NCBI GenBank assembly: GCA_030153205.1
Contig: JASLHV010000346.1
Location: forward strand, 1 to 7,556
DNA: 7,556 bases
Direction: 5' to 3'
DNA from: Roseiarcus sp.
GTDB lineage: Bacteria; Pseudomonadota; Alphaproteobacteria; Rhizobiales; Beijerinckiaceae
Position numbers and translations under genes: made by a program. This document shows positions 1 to 6,474 of this stretch, one piece after another. Each line of letters opens with the position of its first letter. Within the stretch, counting starts at the first letter, position 1. The notes under the pieces were generated by a model. That model searched no databases. It had not been told where the DNA came from and worked only from the letters and a program-made list of their open reading frames with translations.

Positions 1-272
1 CAAATTAGTACGTACTTACCAGGGCCGTACCCCTCGCCCTGCCTATCTTCGCTTCGGAAGCGGGCAAACCGACGTCACGCCGCTTCAGGCAATATCCTCT
101 CGATCAACTTGTCCTCGGCGCAAAGCCAGTACGGCGCGGCCGATCTGGCCGGCGCCGAGGACAGGTTGATCGAGAGGATATTGCCGCAAGCGGCGTGACG
201 TTGGTTTGCCCGCTCCCAAAGCGAAGATAGGCAGAGCGAGGGGTACGGCGCTGGTAAGTACGTACTAATTTG
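1..272. repeat. Long imperfect inverted repeat (foldback/MITE-like element)
   Basis: Base i pairs with base 273-i from 1/272 through 120/153. I counted 112 complementary positions out of 120; the exceptions are 23/250, 38/235, 55/218, 58/215, 71/202, 86/187, 87/186 and 109/164. The central 32 bases (121-152) hold a smaller stem, GCCAG (125-129) with CTGGC (145-149). The outer end begins CAAATTAGTACGTACTTAC and contains the 10-bp palindrome AGTACGTACT (7-16), mirrored at 257-266. Frames open across the repeat read different proteins from the two arms and match no family I know, so I call no gene. The left edge is the window edge: the arms may extend further, and a target-site duplication cannot be assessed. 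A non-autonomous mobile element is my inference; a structured RNA or replication/partition site is possible. Confidence 0.9.
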
Positions 273-597
273 ACACCCGAAATAGGAGGGGAGAGCCGGA
301 CGCGAAATCCTCCTTTTGAGTTCCCGCCCCGCGAAAAATTCCCGAAGCATCCCGCGAATGAAAATTACTTGGTTTTCCAAATTTTCGATCTGGCCGGACT
401 CAACGAAATCAACATCTTAGCTTTTGAAATTCAAAATATTTCTTTGGCCGTTTCGTGGAATATCAACGCGTTACGCCGCAAAAAAATTGGAACGTCCATC
501 CTCCGATTTTTCTTTGGCGTTACGGAGCGAGATGGCCCCTCGCAACCTCCTCAGAGATCCCTGATAGTTTCATCGCCCGCGAGAGCAGAAACGCGCC
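273..597. other. Non-coding stretch between inverted repeat and radical SAM gene
   Basis: I see no supportable gene in these 325 bases. The middle part (about 360-520) is clearly more AT-rich than the flanking genes. A possible stem AGGAGG (284-289) / CCTCCT (309-314), followed by TTTT, could act as a weak plus-strand terminator, but its 19-base loop makes this doubtful. The 10-mer TTTCTTTGGC occurs twice, at 439-448 and 509-518, exactly 70 bp apart. Open frames crossing this stretch continue antisense into the radical SAM gene and have no recognisable domain. Confidence 0.5.
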
Positions 598-1764
598 TCA
601 AAACAAGCTCAGTTGCTTCACCCCCTCCGCCTCGCTCCTCTCCGGCGGATGGAACAGATCCAAGCGCAATTTCTCGCCTTCCTCGCGATAGCCGAGCTTT
701 TTGGCGGCGATTTCGAATCTTCGGCCGATCATCCAGGCGTAGGGGCCCGAGCCGGCCATCCGCCGGCCCCAGGTCGAGTCGTAATCCTTCCCGCCGCGGG
801 TCGATTGAATCAGCGACATCGCATGTTTGAGCTTGTCGGGGTAATTGACCAGCAGCCATTCGCGGAAAATATCCCGCAGTTCGAGCGGCAGGCGCAGCAG
901 CGTATAGCCCGCCTCGCGCGCCCCCGCGGCATAGGCGCGGGTGAGCAAGGTCTCGATCTCGGAATCATTGATCGCCGGAATGATCGGCGCCGTCATGACG
1001 CCGACCGGCACGCCGGCCTCGGCGAGGCGTTCGATCGCCTCCAGGCGGCGCTCGGGCGTCGGCGCGCGCGGTTCCATCCGCCGCGCGAGACCGCGATCCA
1101 CCGTCGTGACCGATAGAAAGACCTTGACCAGGCCCTTCTTGGCCATCGGCGCCAAAATGTCGAGATCGCGCACGACAAGGTTCGATTTCGTCACGATGCC
1201 GACGGGATGATCGTATTTGGCGAGCGTCTCCAATATCGAGCGGGTGATCCGATATTGCCTTTCGATCGGCTGGTACGGATCGGTATTGGCGCCCATGGCG
1301 ATGGTCTGGACGCGATAATTCTTTGCCGCAAGTTCGCGCTCCAGGAGCGCGGCGGCGCCGTCTTTGGCGAAAAGCTTGCTCTCGAAATCGAGGCCGGGCG
1401 ACAGGCCGAGATAGGCGTGGGTCGGCCGGGCGTAACAATAGACGCAGCCATGCTCGCAGCCGCGATAGGGATTGATCGATCGGTCGAAGGAAATATCCGG
1501 CGATTCATTCCGCGTGATGATATTGCGCGCCTTTTCGAGGATCACCTCGGTCTTGAAAGGCGGCATCTCGTCGAGCGCGCCCCAGCCGTCGTCACATTCT
1601 TCGCGCTGCTGGTTTTCGAACCGGCCTGAAACATTGGTCGCCGCGCCTCGCCCGCGCCGGCGGTCGTCAGCGACGATGCGATCGCTGAAATTCAAGCCAA
1701 AGCGACGGCCGACCGCCACGCGCTCGCCGTGATCTGCGAAATCGGATTGCTGATGGCTGCCCAT
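598..1764 (-). CDS. PA0069-family radical SAM protein (SplB-like), SOS-controlled
   Basis: This predicted 388-residue cytosolic radical SAM enzyme has the [4Fe-4S] motif CX3CX2C at C103, C107 and C110, inside NPYRGCEHGCVYCYARP. It carries the PA0069-family signature GRGA (38-41) before SGRFE, and the conserved segment ANTDPYQPIE (159-168). The family is often annotated as a DNA repair photolyase related to spore photoproduct lyase (SplB), but its substrate has not been established as far as I know. I chose the ATG at 1764. GAAGAGA lies 6 bases upstream of it, whereas the ATG at 1770 directly abuts that sequence. The frame is also open to a TTG at 1791, but that codon lies inside the LexA box. 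Length and domain order look complete. The gene is divergent from the acyl-CoA ligase and appears monocistronic within the window. Family call is firm; a repair role is inferred from family naming and the LexA box. Confidence 0.93.
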   Translation of the reverse strand: MGSHQQSDFADHGERVAVGRRFGLNFSDRIVADDRRRGRGAATNVSGRFENQQREECDDGWGALDEMPPFKTEVILEKARNIITRNESPDISFDRSINPYRGCEHGCVYCYARPTHAYLGLSPGLDFESKLFAKDGAAALLERELAAKNYRVQTIAMGANTDPYQPIERQYRITRSILETLAKYDHPVGIVTKSNLVVRDLDILAPMAKKGLVKVFLSVTTVDRGLARRMEPRAPTPERRLEAIERLAEAGVPVGVMTAPIIPAINDSEIETLLTRAYAAGAREAGYTLLRLPLELRDIFREWLLVNYPDKLKHAMSLIQSTRGGKDYDSTWGRRMAGSGPYAWMIGRRFEIAAKKLGYREEGEKLRLDLFHPPERSEAEGVKQLSLF

Positions 1765-1785
1765 GCGCATTCTCTTCGCGTTTGA

Positions 1786-1800
1786 GAACAAACAGAGAAC
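1786..1800 (-). promoter_or_regulatory. LexA (SOS) box, alphaproteobacterial type
   Basis: The minus strand reads GTTC-TCTGTTT-GTTC (GAAC-AAACAGA-GAAC on plus), a perfect match to the GTTC-N7-GTTC direct repeat that LexA binds in Alphaproteobacteria. It lies 15-16 bases upstream of the radical SAM ATG at 1770 and directly downstream of a predicted -10 element. LexA bound there would cover the transcription start. The motif match is seen in the sequence; LexA control is inferred. Confidence 0.82.
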
Positions 1801-1803
1801 TCG

Positions 1804-1832
1804 TATTTAGGCGAGGCCGGCGCCTCCGTCAA
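1804..1832 (-). promoter_or_regulatory. Predicted sigma-70 promoter of the radical SAM gene
   Basis: On the minus strand TTGACG (1827-1832, five of six consensus bases) is separated by 17 bases from TAAATA (1804-1809, a weak -10). Transcription would start near 1797, within the LexA box. The spacer holds a small dyad, GAGGC (1813-1817) / GCCTC (1822-1826). Spacing and position support the promoter; the -10 match is poor. Confidence 0.55.
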
Positions 1833-1957
1833 GAGCGAGCATCTCTTCAACGCAGCGCGCTTGTCCGCTCATTCAAAGCGGCGCAGGATGTTTTTCCAGC
1901 ACGCGGCGGCAACAAGGCAAATAATCGGCGCTGCGGGATGCTCTTGGGGAGGGCGCC

Positions 1958-3598
1958 ATGTTTGGGCTCATGCAGCAACGGCCGCTGCTCATCTCGAGTA
2001 TTGTCGACTATGCCGCGACCTATCATGGCGAGCGTGAAATCGTCTCGCGCGATCCCGAGGGCGCGATCCATCGCACGAGCTATGCGCTTGTGGCGTCGCG
2101 GGCGAAACGGCTGGCCAATGTGCTGGAAAAGCTCGGCGTCGCGCCGGGCGAGCGCGTCGCCACGCTCGCCTGGAACAGTTTTCGCCATCTCGAAGTCTAT
2201 TACGGCGTCACCTGCTCGGGCCGCATCCTGCATACCGTCAATCCGCGGCTGTTTCAGGAACAGCTTCAGTACATCATGCACCATGCGGAAGACGCGTACG
2301 TGTTTTTCGACCCGCTCTTTGCGACACTGGTCGAACAACTGGCGCCGCGCCTGCCGCTCGTGCGCGGCTGGATCGCGCTTTGCCAACGCAGCGCCATGCC
2401 GGCCGCGAAGGTCGACAATCTCCTCTGCTACGACGATCTGCTGTCCGACGCTTCGCCTGACTATGAATGGCCGTCGTTTGAAGAAAACACCGCCTGCACG
2501 CTTTGCTATACGTCGGGGACAACCGGCAATCCGAAAGGCGTCCTCTATAGCCATCGCTCGACGGTCCTGCATGCATTTGCCGCATGTTCCGTCGATGGAC
2601 TGGCGTTCAGCGCCCGCGATTCGATCCTGGTCGTCGTCCCTCTCTTTCACGCCAACGCCTGGAGCCTGCCCTTCTCCGCGGCCATGTGCGGGGCAAAGCT
2701 CGTGCTTCCCGGCCCGAAGCTCGATCCCGAAAGCATCTATACGCTTCTCGACCAGGAGCAATGCACGAAAGCTGGCGGCATTCCGACGATCTGGCTCAAT
2801 GTCCTCGCCTGGATCGAGAACAACCGCGACAAGCTCGATCTATCGCGCCTGAAACTCAAGGAGGTGCTTGCCGGCGGCACGGCGCCGCCGCGCGCCACGA
2901 TCGAAAAGTTTCATGATTTGCTCGGCGTTTTCCTGCGGCACGCCTGGGGCATGACGGAGACCAGCCCGATCGCGACAACAGGCGCGCCACTGCCCAAGCA
3001 TCAGGGCCTCAGCCAAGCGGAACTTGTCGACATGCAGGTCAAGCAGGGGCGACAGGTTTACGGCATCGAATTGAAGCTCGTTGGGAAAAACGGTGAGGAC
3101 CTGCCGCATGACGGAAAATCGGTTGGCGAGTTGAAGGTGCGCGGCAACTGGGTCATTTCCGGCTATTTCAAAGGCGAAGGCGGCGTGGTCGTCGACAAGG
3201 ACGGCTGGTTCGGCACCGGCGACGTGGCGACCATCGATCCGGACGGGTACGTCCAGCTCACCGATCGGCTGAAGGACGTGATCAAGTCGGGCGGCGAGTG
3301 GATTTCCTCGATCGAGATCGAGAACCTTGTCGTCTCGCATCCAGACGTCTTCGAAGCCGCGGTGATCGCGATCGATCATCCGGTCTGGCAAGAGCGGCCT
3401 CTGCTGATCGTTCAGGCCAAGCCCGGCCGCGCGCCGACCAAACAATCCATCCTCGATTTCCTTTCCGACAAGATCGCGAAATGGTGGATGCCGGACGACG
3501 TCATTTTCGTCGACAGCCTGCCGCATACGGCGACAGGCAAGCTGCTGAAGACGGAGCTGCGGGCGAAGCACCATGGGCATTTGGCGGTAAGCGGGTAG
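1958..3598 (+). CDS. AMP-forming acyl-CoA ligase (AlkK/DmdB-like)
   Basis: This 546-residue cytosolic member of the ANL superfamily would activate a carboxylic acid with ATP to an acyl-adenylate, then to the acyl-CoA. The ATP-binding loop YTSGTTGNPKG starts at Y184. GMTETSP (331-337) is the A5-type motif, GWFGTGD (416-422) contains the ribose-binding Asp, DRLKD (436-440) is the hinge, GGEWISS (445-451) binds CoA, and TATGK ends at the catalytic Lys528. The N-terminus MFGLMQ, the length and the spacing match the medium-chain acyl-CoA ligase / 3-methylthiopropionyl-CoA ligase branch. Annotation by similarity cannot separate those substrates, so I give no symbol. The ATG at 1958 is supported by GGGGAGGG (1946-1953) and by the family's N-terminus. 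It stands alone: divergent from the radical SAM gene, convergent with the kinase-like gene. No pathway partner is visible nearby. Confidence 0.95.
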   Translation: MFGLMQQRPLLISSIVDYAATYHGEREIVSRDPEGAIHRTSYALVASRAKRLANVLEKLGVAPGERVATLAWNSFRHLEVYYGVTCSGRILHTVNPRLFQEQLQYIMHHAEDAYVFFDPLFATLVEQLAPRLPLVRGWIALCQRSAMPAAKVDNLLCYDDLLSDASPDYEWPSFEENTACTLCYTSGTTGNPKGVLYSHRSTVLHAFAACSVDGLAFSARDSILVVVPLFHANAWSLPFSAAMCGAKLVLPGPKLDPESIYTLLDQEQCTKAGGIPTIWLNVLAWIENNRDKLDLSRLKLKEVLAGGTAPPRATIEKFHDLLGVFLRHAWGMTETSPIATTGAPLPKHQGLSQAELVDMQVKQGRQVYGIELKLVGKNGEDLPHDGKSVGELKVRGNWVISGYFKGEGGVVVDKDGWFGTGDVATIDPDGYVQLTDRLKDVIKSGGEWISSIEIENLVVSHPDVFEAAVIAIDHPVWQERPLLIVQAKPGRAPTKQSILDFLSDKIAKWWMPDDVIFVDSLPHTATGKLLKTELRAKHHGHLAVSG

Positions 3599-3600
3599 GC

Positions 3601-3622
3601 GCTAGGCTCACCGCCGCCTAGC
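3601..3622. terminator. Hairpin between convergent genes, possible bidirectional terminator
   Basis: GCTAGGC (3601-3607) and GCCTAGC (3616-3622) form a perfect 7-bp stem with an 8-base loop, in the 42-bp gap between two convergent stop codons (3598 and 3641). Neither strand has a T-run after it, so it is not a textbook intrinsic terminator; the location is the main support. Confidence 0.45.
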
Positions 3623-3640
3623 CCCGAAGCCCCCCGACGA

Positions 3641-4135
3641 TCAGGTTCGATATCGGACAATCGTGAACCCCTCGCTTTCGTGCGGCGGCACAATGTAGCC
3701 CGTCACCTCATCGAATAAGGCGTCGTCCGCGTCGAAATCGTGGGTTCCCGCGGCGTTACGCGCATACAACCGCGCACGACAGATTTCAGTCGGCACATCG
3801 AGAACGTGAAGGCGATGGTCGGCGCCGGCCGCCTCGAACAGCCTACGCATCCACAGGCGAGAGGACGGCGTATTGGCTTGAAAGTCGAGCGCAACGGAGA
3901 TCCCCATCCTCAGCAAATCGACCACGTGTGGGCCGACGACCTCTCGCAGTTTTTTTGAGCAGAGTAGGTAGTCAGCCATCGTTTCGAGCTGGCCCGAATA
4001 GAGTCGCGCGATCCAGTTATCCTCGGCGATGAGGATCGTTGAAGGATTCGTCGCGAGTTCTCTCGCGAGGGTTGACTTGCCTGAGGCGATATTGCCCCAC
4101 AACATGTGCAGCGTGGCGCGAGAACTACTATTCAT
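3641..4135 (-). CDS. Small P-loop ATPase/kinase-like protein (AAA_33 / zeta-toxin-like fold)
   Basis: This predicted 164-residue soluble protein has a Walker A loop GNIASGKST at 14-22. A second acidic position follows in AEDNW (D39), where small P-loop kinases and phosphotransferases place a catalytic Asp. A hydrophobic strand ends in Asp84 (SVALDF), and an Arg-rich lid-like segment, RARLYAR, spans about 120-126. This resembles the AAA_33/zeta-toxin/phosphotransferase group, which phosphorylates small molecules or nucleotides. The substrate cannot be read from the sequence. No antitoxin-like gene adjoins it, so I do not call a toxin-antitoxin pair. The start at ATG 4135 gives a complete N-terminal strand, but the ribosome site is poor (GGGGG about 9-13 bases upstream). 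It lies 114 bp downstream of the MetE-like gene on the same strand and could share its transcript. Confidence 0.82.
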   Translation of the reverse strand: MNSSSRATLHMLWGNIASGKSTLARELATNPSTILIAEDNWIARLYSGQLETMADYLLCSKKLREVVGPHVVDLLRMGISVALDFQANTPSSRLWMRRLFEAAGADHRLHVLDVPTEICRARLYARNAAGTHDFDADDALFDEVTGYIVPPHESEGFTIVRYRT

Positions 4136-4249
4136 CGAGCGACCCCCAGGTGAGGCGAAAAGCCACGACGTCGAACGTGGACTTAATCCCGGCCAGAATC
4201 ACGCCGAGGTGACGCCGCAAAATGGCGGTGGCGTTAAGCGCACGGCATT

Positions 4250-5266
4250 CTACATGCTCTTGCGCACAAGCGCCGCCCCCGCCGCGAGCGCCCCCAGCTT
4301 CGCGTAGGCGATAGACGACGCCATCGGCGCCATGCCGCAATTGGTGCACGGGAATATTCGCTCCGCCGGCGCAAATTCCATTGCCGCGCGGATCGTCGCG
4401 GCGACTTCCTCCGGCGTTTCGACCTTGTCCGACGCGACGTCGATTGCGCCGACGAGCACGTCCTTGCCTTTCAGCAGCGCAATCAGCTCGAGCGGCACGC
4501 GCGAATTTCGGCATTCGAGCGAGACCTGGTCGATCCTGCTGCGGGCGATGGCTGGAAACACGTCCTCGTACTGGCGCCATTGTTCGCCGAGCGTCGCCTT
4601 CCAATCGATATTGGCCTTGATGCCATAGCCGTAGCAGATGTGGATGGCGGTCTTGCATTTGAGGCCTTCCGCCGCCTTCTCCACGGCCGTAACGCCCCAT
4701 TCGGCGGCTTCGCGCATGTAGACGTTGAAAGCCGGCTCGTCGAATTGGATCACGTCGACGCCGAGCGCCTCCAATTCGCGCGCTTCTTCATTGAGCGAGG
4801 CGGCGAAGGCCAGCGCCAAGGCGATGCGGTCGCGATAGTGCTCGTCGGCGATCGTATCGACGATGGTCATCGGACCGGGCAGCGTGAATTTGAGCTTGCG
4901 CTTGGTATGCGTCCGCGCCGCGCCGGCCTCGGCGGCATGGACCGAGCCTTTGCGGCGGATCGGGCCAACGACGGTCGGAACCTCCGCCTTGTAGCGATCG
5001 GCCCTGATGCCCATCACGGTCTTTTTCTGGAAGTCGATGCCGTCGAGATTGGCGAGGAAGCCATGGACGAAATGGATCCGCGCCTGCTCGCCGTCGCTGA
5101 CGATATCGATCCCGGCGTCCTCCTGAAGTTTTACGGCGAGCACGGTCGCATCGAGCTTCCCCTGCTGCAGCGCTGCGCCTTCGAGCCGCCAGGCCGGCCA
5201 GAGGCGCTCGGGCTCGGCAAGCCATATAGGTTTGGGCAGGCTGCCCGCGACAGTCGTCTCGAACAT
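4250..5266 (-). CDS. Core MetE-type cobalamin-independent methyltransferase
   Basis: This 338-residue protein corresponds to the catalytic C-terminal half of MetE and lacks the N-terminal half of the roughly 750-residue enzyme. Likely zinc ligands are in place: His209 and Cys211 (IHICYGYG), Glu251 (SLEC) and Cys310 (CTNCGM), as in MetE's H-x-C...E...C set. FDEPAF (175-180) and LPGPMT (129-134) match the TIM-barrel core. Core MetE proteins transfer a methyl group to a thiol such as homocysteine; donors differ between subfamilies and include methylcobamide proteins, while related enzymes act on coenzyme M. Methionine synthesis is likely but unproven here. There is no DUF1852 (MesX) neighbour of the kind seen with one core-MetE subfamily. 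The ATG at 5266 has a strong ribosome site (GGGAGGGA, plus-strand 5275-5282, 8 bases away). The gene is divergent from the LysR gene. Confidence 0.88.
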   Translation of the reverse strand: MFETTVAGSLPKPIWLAEPERLWPAWRLEGAALQQGKLDATVLAVKLQEDAGIDIVSDGEQARIHFVHGFLANLDGIDFQKKTVMGIRADRYKAEVPTVVGPIRRKGSVHAAEAGAARTHTKRKLKFTLPGPMTIVDTIADEHYRDRIALALAFAASLNEEARELEALGVDVIQFDEPAFNVYMREAAEWGVTAVEKAAEGLKCKTAIHICYGYGIKANIDWKATLGEQWRQYEDVFPAIARSRIDQVSLECRNSRVPLELIALLKGKDVLVGAIDVASDKVETPEEVAATIRAAMEFAPAERIFPCTNCGMAPMASSIAYAKLGALAAGAALVRKSM

Positions 5267-5329
5267 GGCGGAAATCCCTCCCGTTTTCGGCGCGTCGTTC
5301 TCTTGACGGCTTAGGCTCCAAGCTGATCC

Positions 5330-5347
5330 GATAGTAATGGCCTATCG
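5330..5347. promoter_or_regulatory. LysR-type box 1 (CGATAG-N7-CTATCG) in the divergent region
   Basis: A perfect dyad CGATAG (5329-5334) / CTATCG (5342-5347) spaced by TAATGGC lies in the 154-bp gap between the divergent metE-like and lysR starts. It contains a T-N11-A core (T5332, A5344), the usual LysR-family recognition pattern. Its centre is about 83 bp upstream of the lysR ATG and about 72 bp upstream of the metE-like ATG, a normal position for autoregulation. The same core recurs in front of fdsG. Confidence 0.65.
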
Positions 5348-5420
5348 CGGTCACGGGCAAAGCGGACATTTCGTTGCGCTTCCGCAACATTCTGCCGACG
5401 CCCGGAATGGAACGCGCCCG

Positions 5421-6350
5421 ATGATGCTGCGCCAGCTCGAATATCTCGTCGCGCTTGCCCGCGAGAAGCATTTCGGCCGTGCCGCCGCCGCCTGCAACGT
5501 CTCACAGCCGACGCTATCGGCGGCGATCCGCCAATTGGAGGAGGAACTCGGCGCGCCGATCGTTGAGCGAGGCCACAAGTTTCATGGCCTCACCGCGCAG
5601 GGCCGCGCGGCGCTCGATCATGCCCACCGCATCCTTGCCGAGGCCAGCGCGTTGAAACGCAACCTCGAGGAGATGGATCGCGGCCTTTCCGGGCGTCTCA
5701 GGATCGGCGCGATCCCGACGGCGCTCCCGATCGTCGCCCATATTACGGCGCCTTTCTACGAACGCTTTCCCAATGTTTCGGTGACGATCCTTTCGCTCAA
5801 CTCGCAGCAGATACAGCAAGGCATCGACGATTTCGAACTCGACGTCGGCCTGACCTATCTCGATAACGAGCCGCTGACGAACGTTCGCGCCAAGCCGATC
5901 TATGTCGAGCAATATATGTTCCTGACGCCGGCCGCCGGCCCTTACTCGCGCCTGCGCTCGATCACCTGGCGCGAGGCGGCCGACGCGCCGCTGTGCCTGC
6001 TGACGCCCGATATGCAAAACCGGCGCATCGTCGACGGTATTTTTCGCTCCGTCGACGCCTCGCCCAAGCCGGCGATGGAGACGAATTCAATCTTCAATCT
6101 CTGCTCGCATGTCGCCTCAGGCCTGTGGTCCTCCATCGTGCCGGTGCAGCTTCTCCAATTCTTCGGAATGCCGCGCGGGACGAAGGCGATCGAAATGGTG
6201 GAGCCGCGCGCCCAGCGCACGATCGGTCTCATCATGGCCGATCGCGACCCCCCTTCCCCGCTGGCGCGCAATCTCCTCGCCATGGAGCGCCCGGCCGACA
6301 TTGGCAGCCTGATCCAGCCGCCCCTCATTGCGGAGGCGTCAGAAGATTGA
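5421..6350 (+). CDS. LysR-type regulator, probable regulator of the fds operon
   Basis: This 309-residue cytosolic DNA-binding protein has an N-terminal winged helix-turn-helix at about 4-62, with the helix AAAACNVSQPTLSAAIRQLE typical of LysR proteins. A linker helix (about 60-88) and an effector domain from about 92 to 295 follow. The frame extends upstream to 5337, but the family begins MLRQLEYLVALA, so the ATG at 5421 is preferred; GGAA (5409-5412) sits 8 bases before it. The effector domain has Cys192 and Cys228, but I see no OxyR-like redox cysteine pair. It is co-directional with fdsG, 124 bp upstream, as in other fds loci where a LysR gene precedes fdsGBACD (FdsR in Cupriavidus). I infer that it senses formate status or a related signal; orthology to FdsR is not proven. 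Confidence 0.9.
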   Translation: MMLRQLEYLVALAREKHFGRAAAACNVSQPTLSAAIRQLEEELGAPIVERGHKFHGLTAQGRAALDHAHRILAEASALKRNLEEMDRGLSGRLRIGAIPTALPIVAHITAPFYERFPNVSVTILSLNSQQIQQGIDDFELDVGLTYLDNEPLTNVRAKPIYVEQYMFLTPAAGPYSRLRSITWREAADAPLCLLTPDMQNRRIVDGIFRSVDASPKPAMETNSIFNLCSHVASGLWSSIVPVQLLQFFGMPRGTKAIEMVEPRAQRTIGLIMADRDPPSPLARNLLAMERPADIGSLIQPPLIAEASED

Positions 6351-6365
6351 TAGATATTGACTATT
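6349..6365. promoter_or_regulatory. LysR-type box 2 (GATAG-N7-CTAT) upstream of fdsG
   Basis: GATAG (6349-6353), ATATTGA, CTAT (6361-6364) repeats the core of box 1 and again contains T-N11-A (T6351, A6363). It overlaps the lysR stop codon (6348-6350) and the predicted -35 element of fdsG. An adjoining dyad GACTAT (6359-6364) / ATAGTC (6368-6373) shares its right half. The common motif at lysR and fdsG argues that one regulator binds both. Confidence 0.65.
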
Positions 6366-6385
6366 ACATAGTCGGAAGGTTCAAT
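6357..6385 (+). promoter_or_regulatory. Predicted promoter of fdsG
   Basis: TTGACT (6357-6362, five of six consensus bases) and TTCAAT (6380-6385, four of six) are separated by exactly 17 bases. Transcription would start near 6392, giving a leader of about 83 bases before the fdsG ATG. The -35 lies within LysR box 2, so binding there should affect polymerase directly. Confidence 0.5.
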
Positions 6386-6474
6386 TTGCTTTTATTGCTC
6401 GTTTTGATCGATTCTATGGAGCCTGCCAGGGCAATCCGTGCGTTAATAAGCGCGGCGTTTGATAGAGGAAAACA

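Noticed and set aside
1..272. Hairpin telomere of a linear replicon
   Set aside because: Arms differ at eight positions and are separated by a 32-base unpaired centre, unlike a resolved telomere palindrome; no protelomerase gene is visible.
75..380. Open frame on the minus strand across the inverted repeat
   Set aside because: It runs through both arms and the loop, has no recognisable domain, and its composition reflects the repeat rather than a protein.
439..518. Direct repeat TTTCTTTGGC, 70 bp apart
   Set aside because: Only 10 bp long and in an AT-rich spacer; chance is a sufficient explanation and no mobile element edges go with it.
270..830. Long plus-strand open frames downstream of the inverted repeat
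   Set aside because: They run antisense into the well-supported radical SAM gene, are rich in Arg/Ser/Pro as GC-rich shadow frames are, and show no domain.
1765..1791. TTG start at 1791 extending the radical SAM protein by 9 residues
   Set aside because: The codon sits inside the LexA box and beside the predicted transcription start; the ATG at 1764 has a proper ribosome site.
4212..4234. Hairpin downstream of the MetE-like gene as a terminator
   Set aside because: ACGCCGC pairs with GCGGTGGCGT only with a bulge, and no T-run follows on the minus strand, so it is too weak to call.
5303..5308. TTGACG as the -35 of the lysR promoter
   Set aside because: No acceptable -10 lies 16-18 bases downstream; the nearest AT-rich hexamer (TAGTAA at 5332) is 23 bases away.
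5421..6350. LysR protein as OxyR because of ATAG-N7-CTAT sites
   Set aside because: The core resembles OxyR half-sites, but the protein lacks the paired redox cysteines expected in the OxyR effector domain, and no catalase or peroxidase gene adjoins it.
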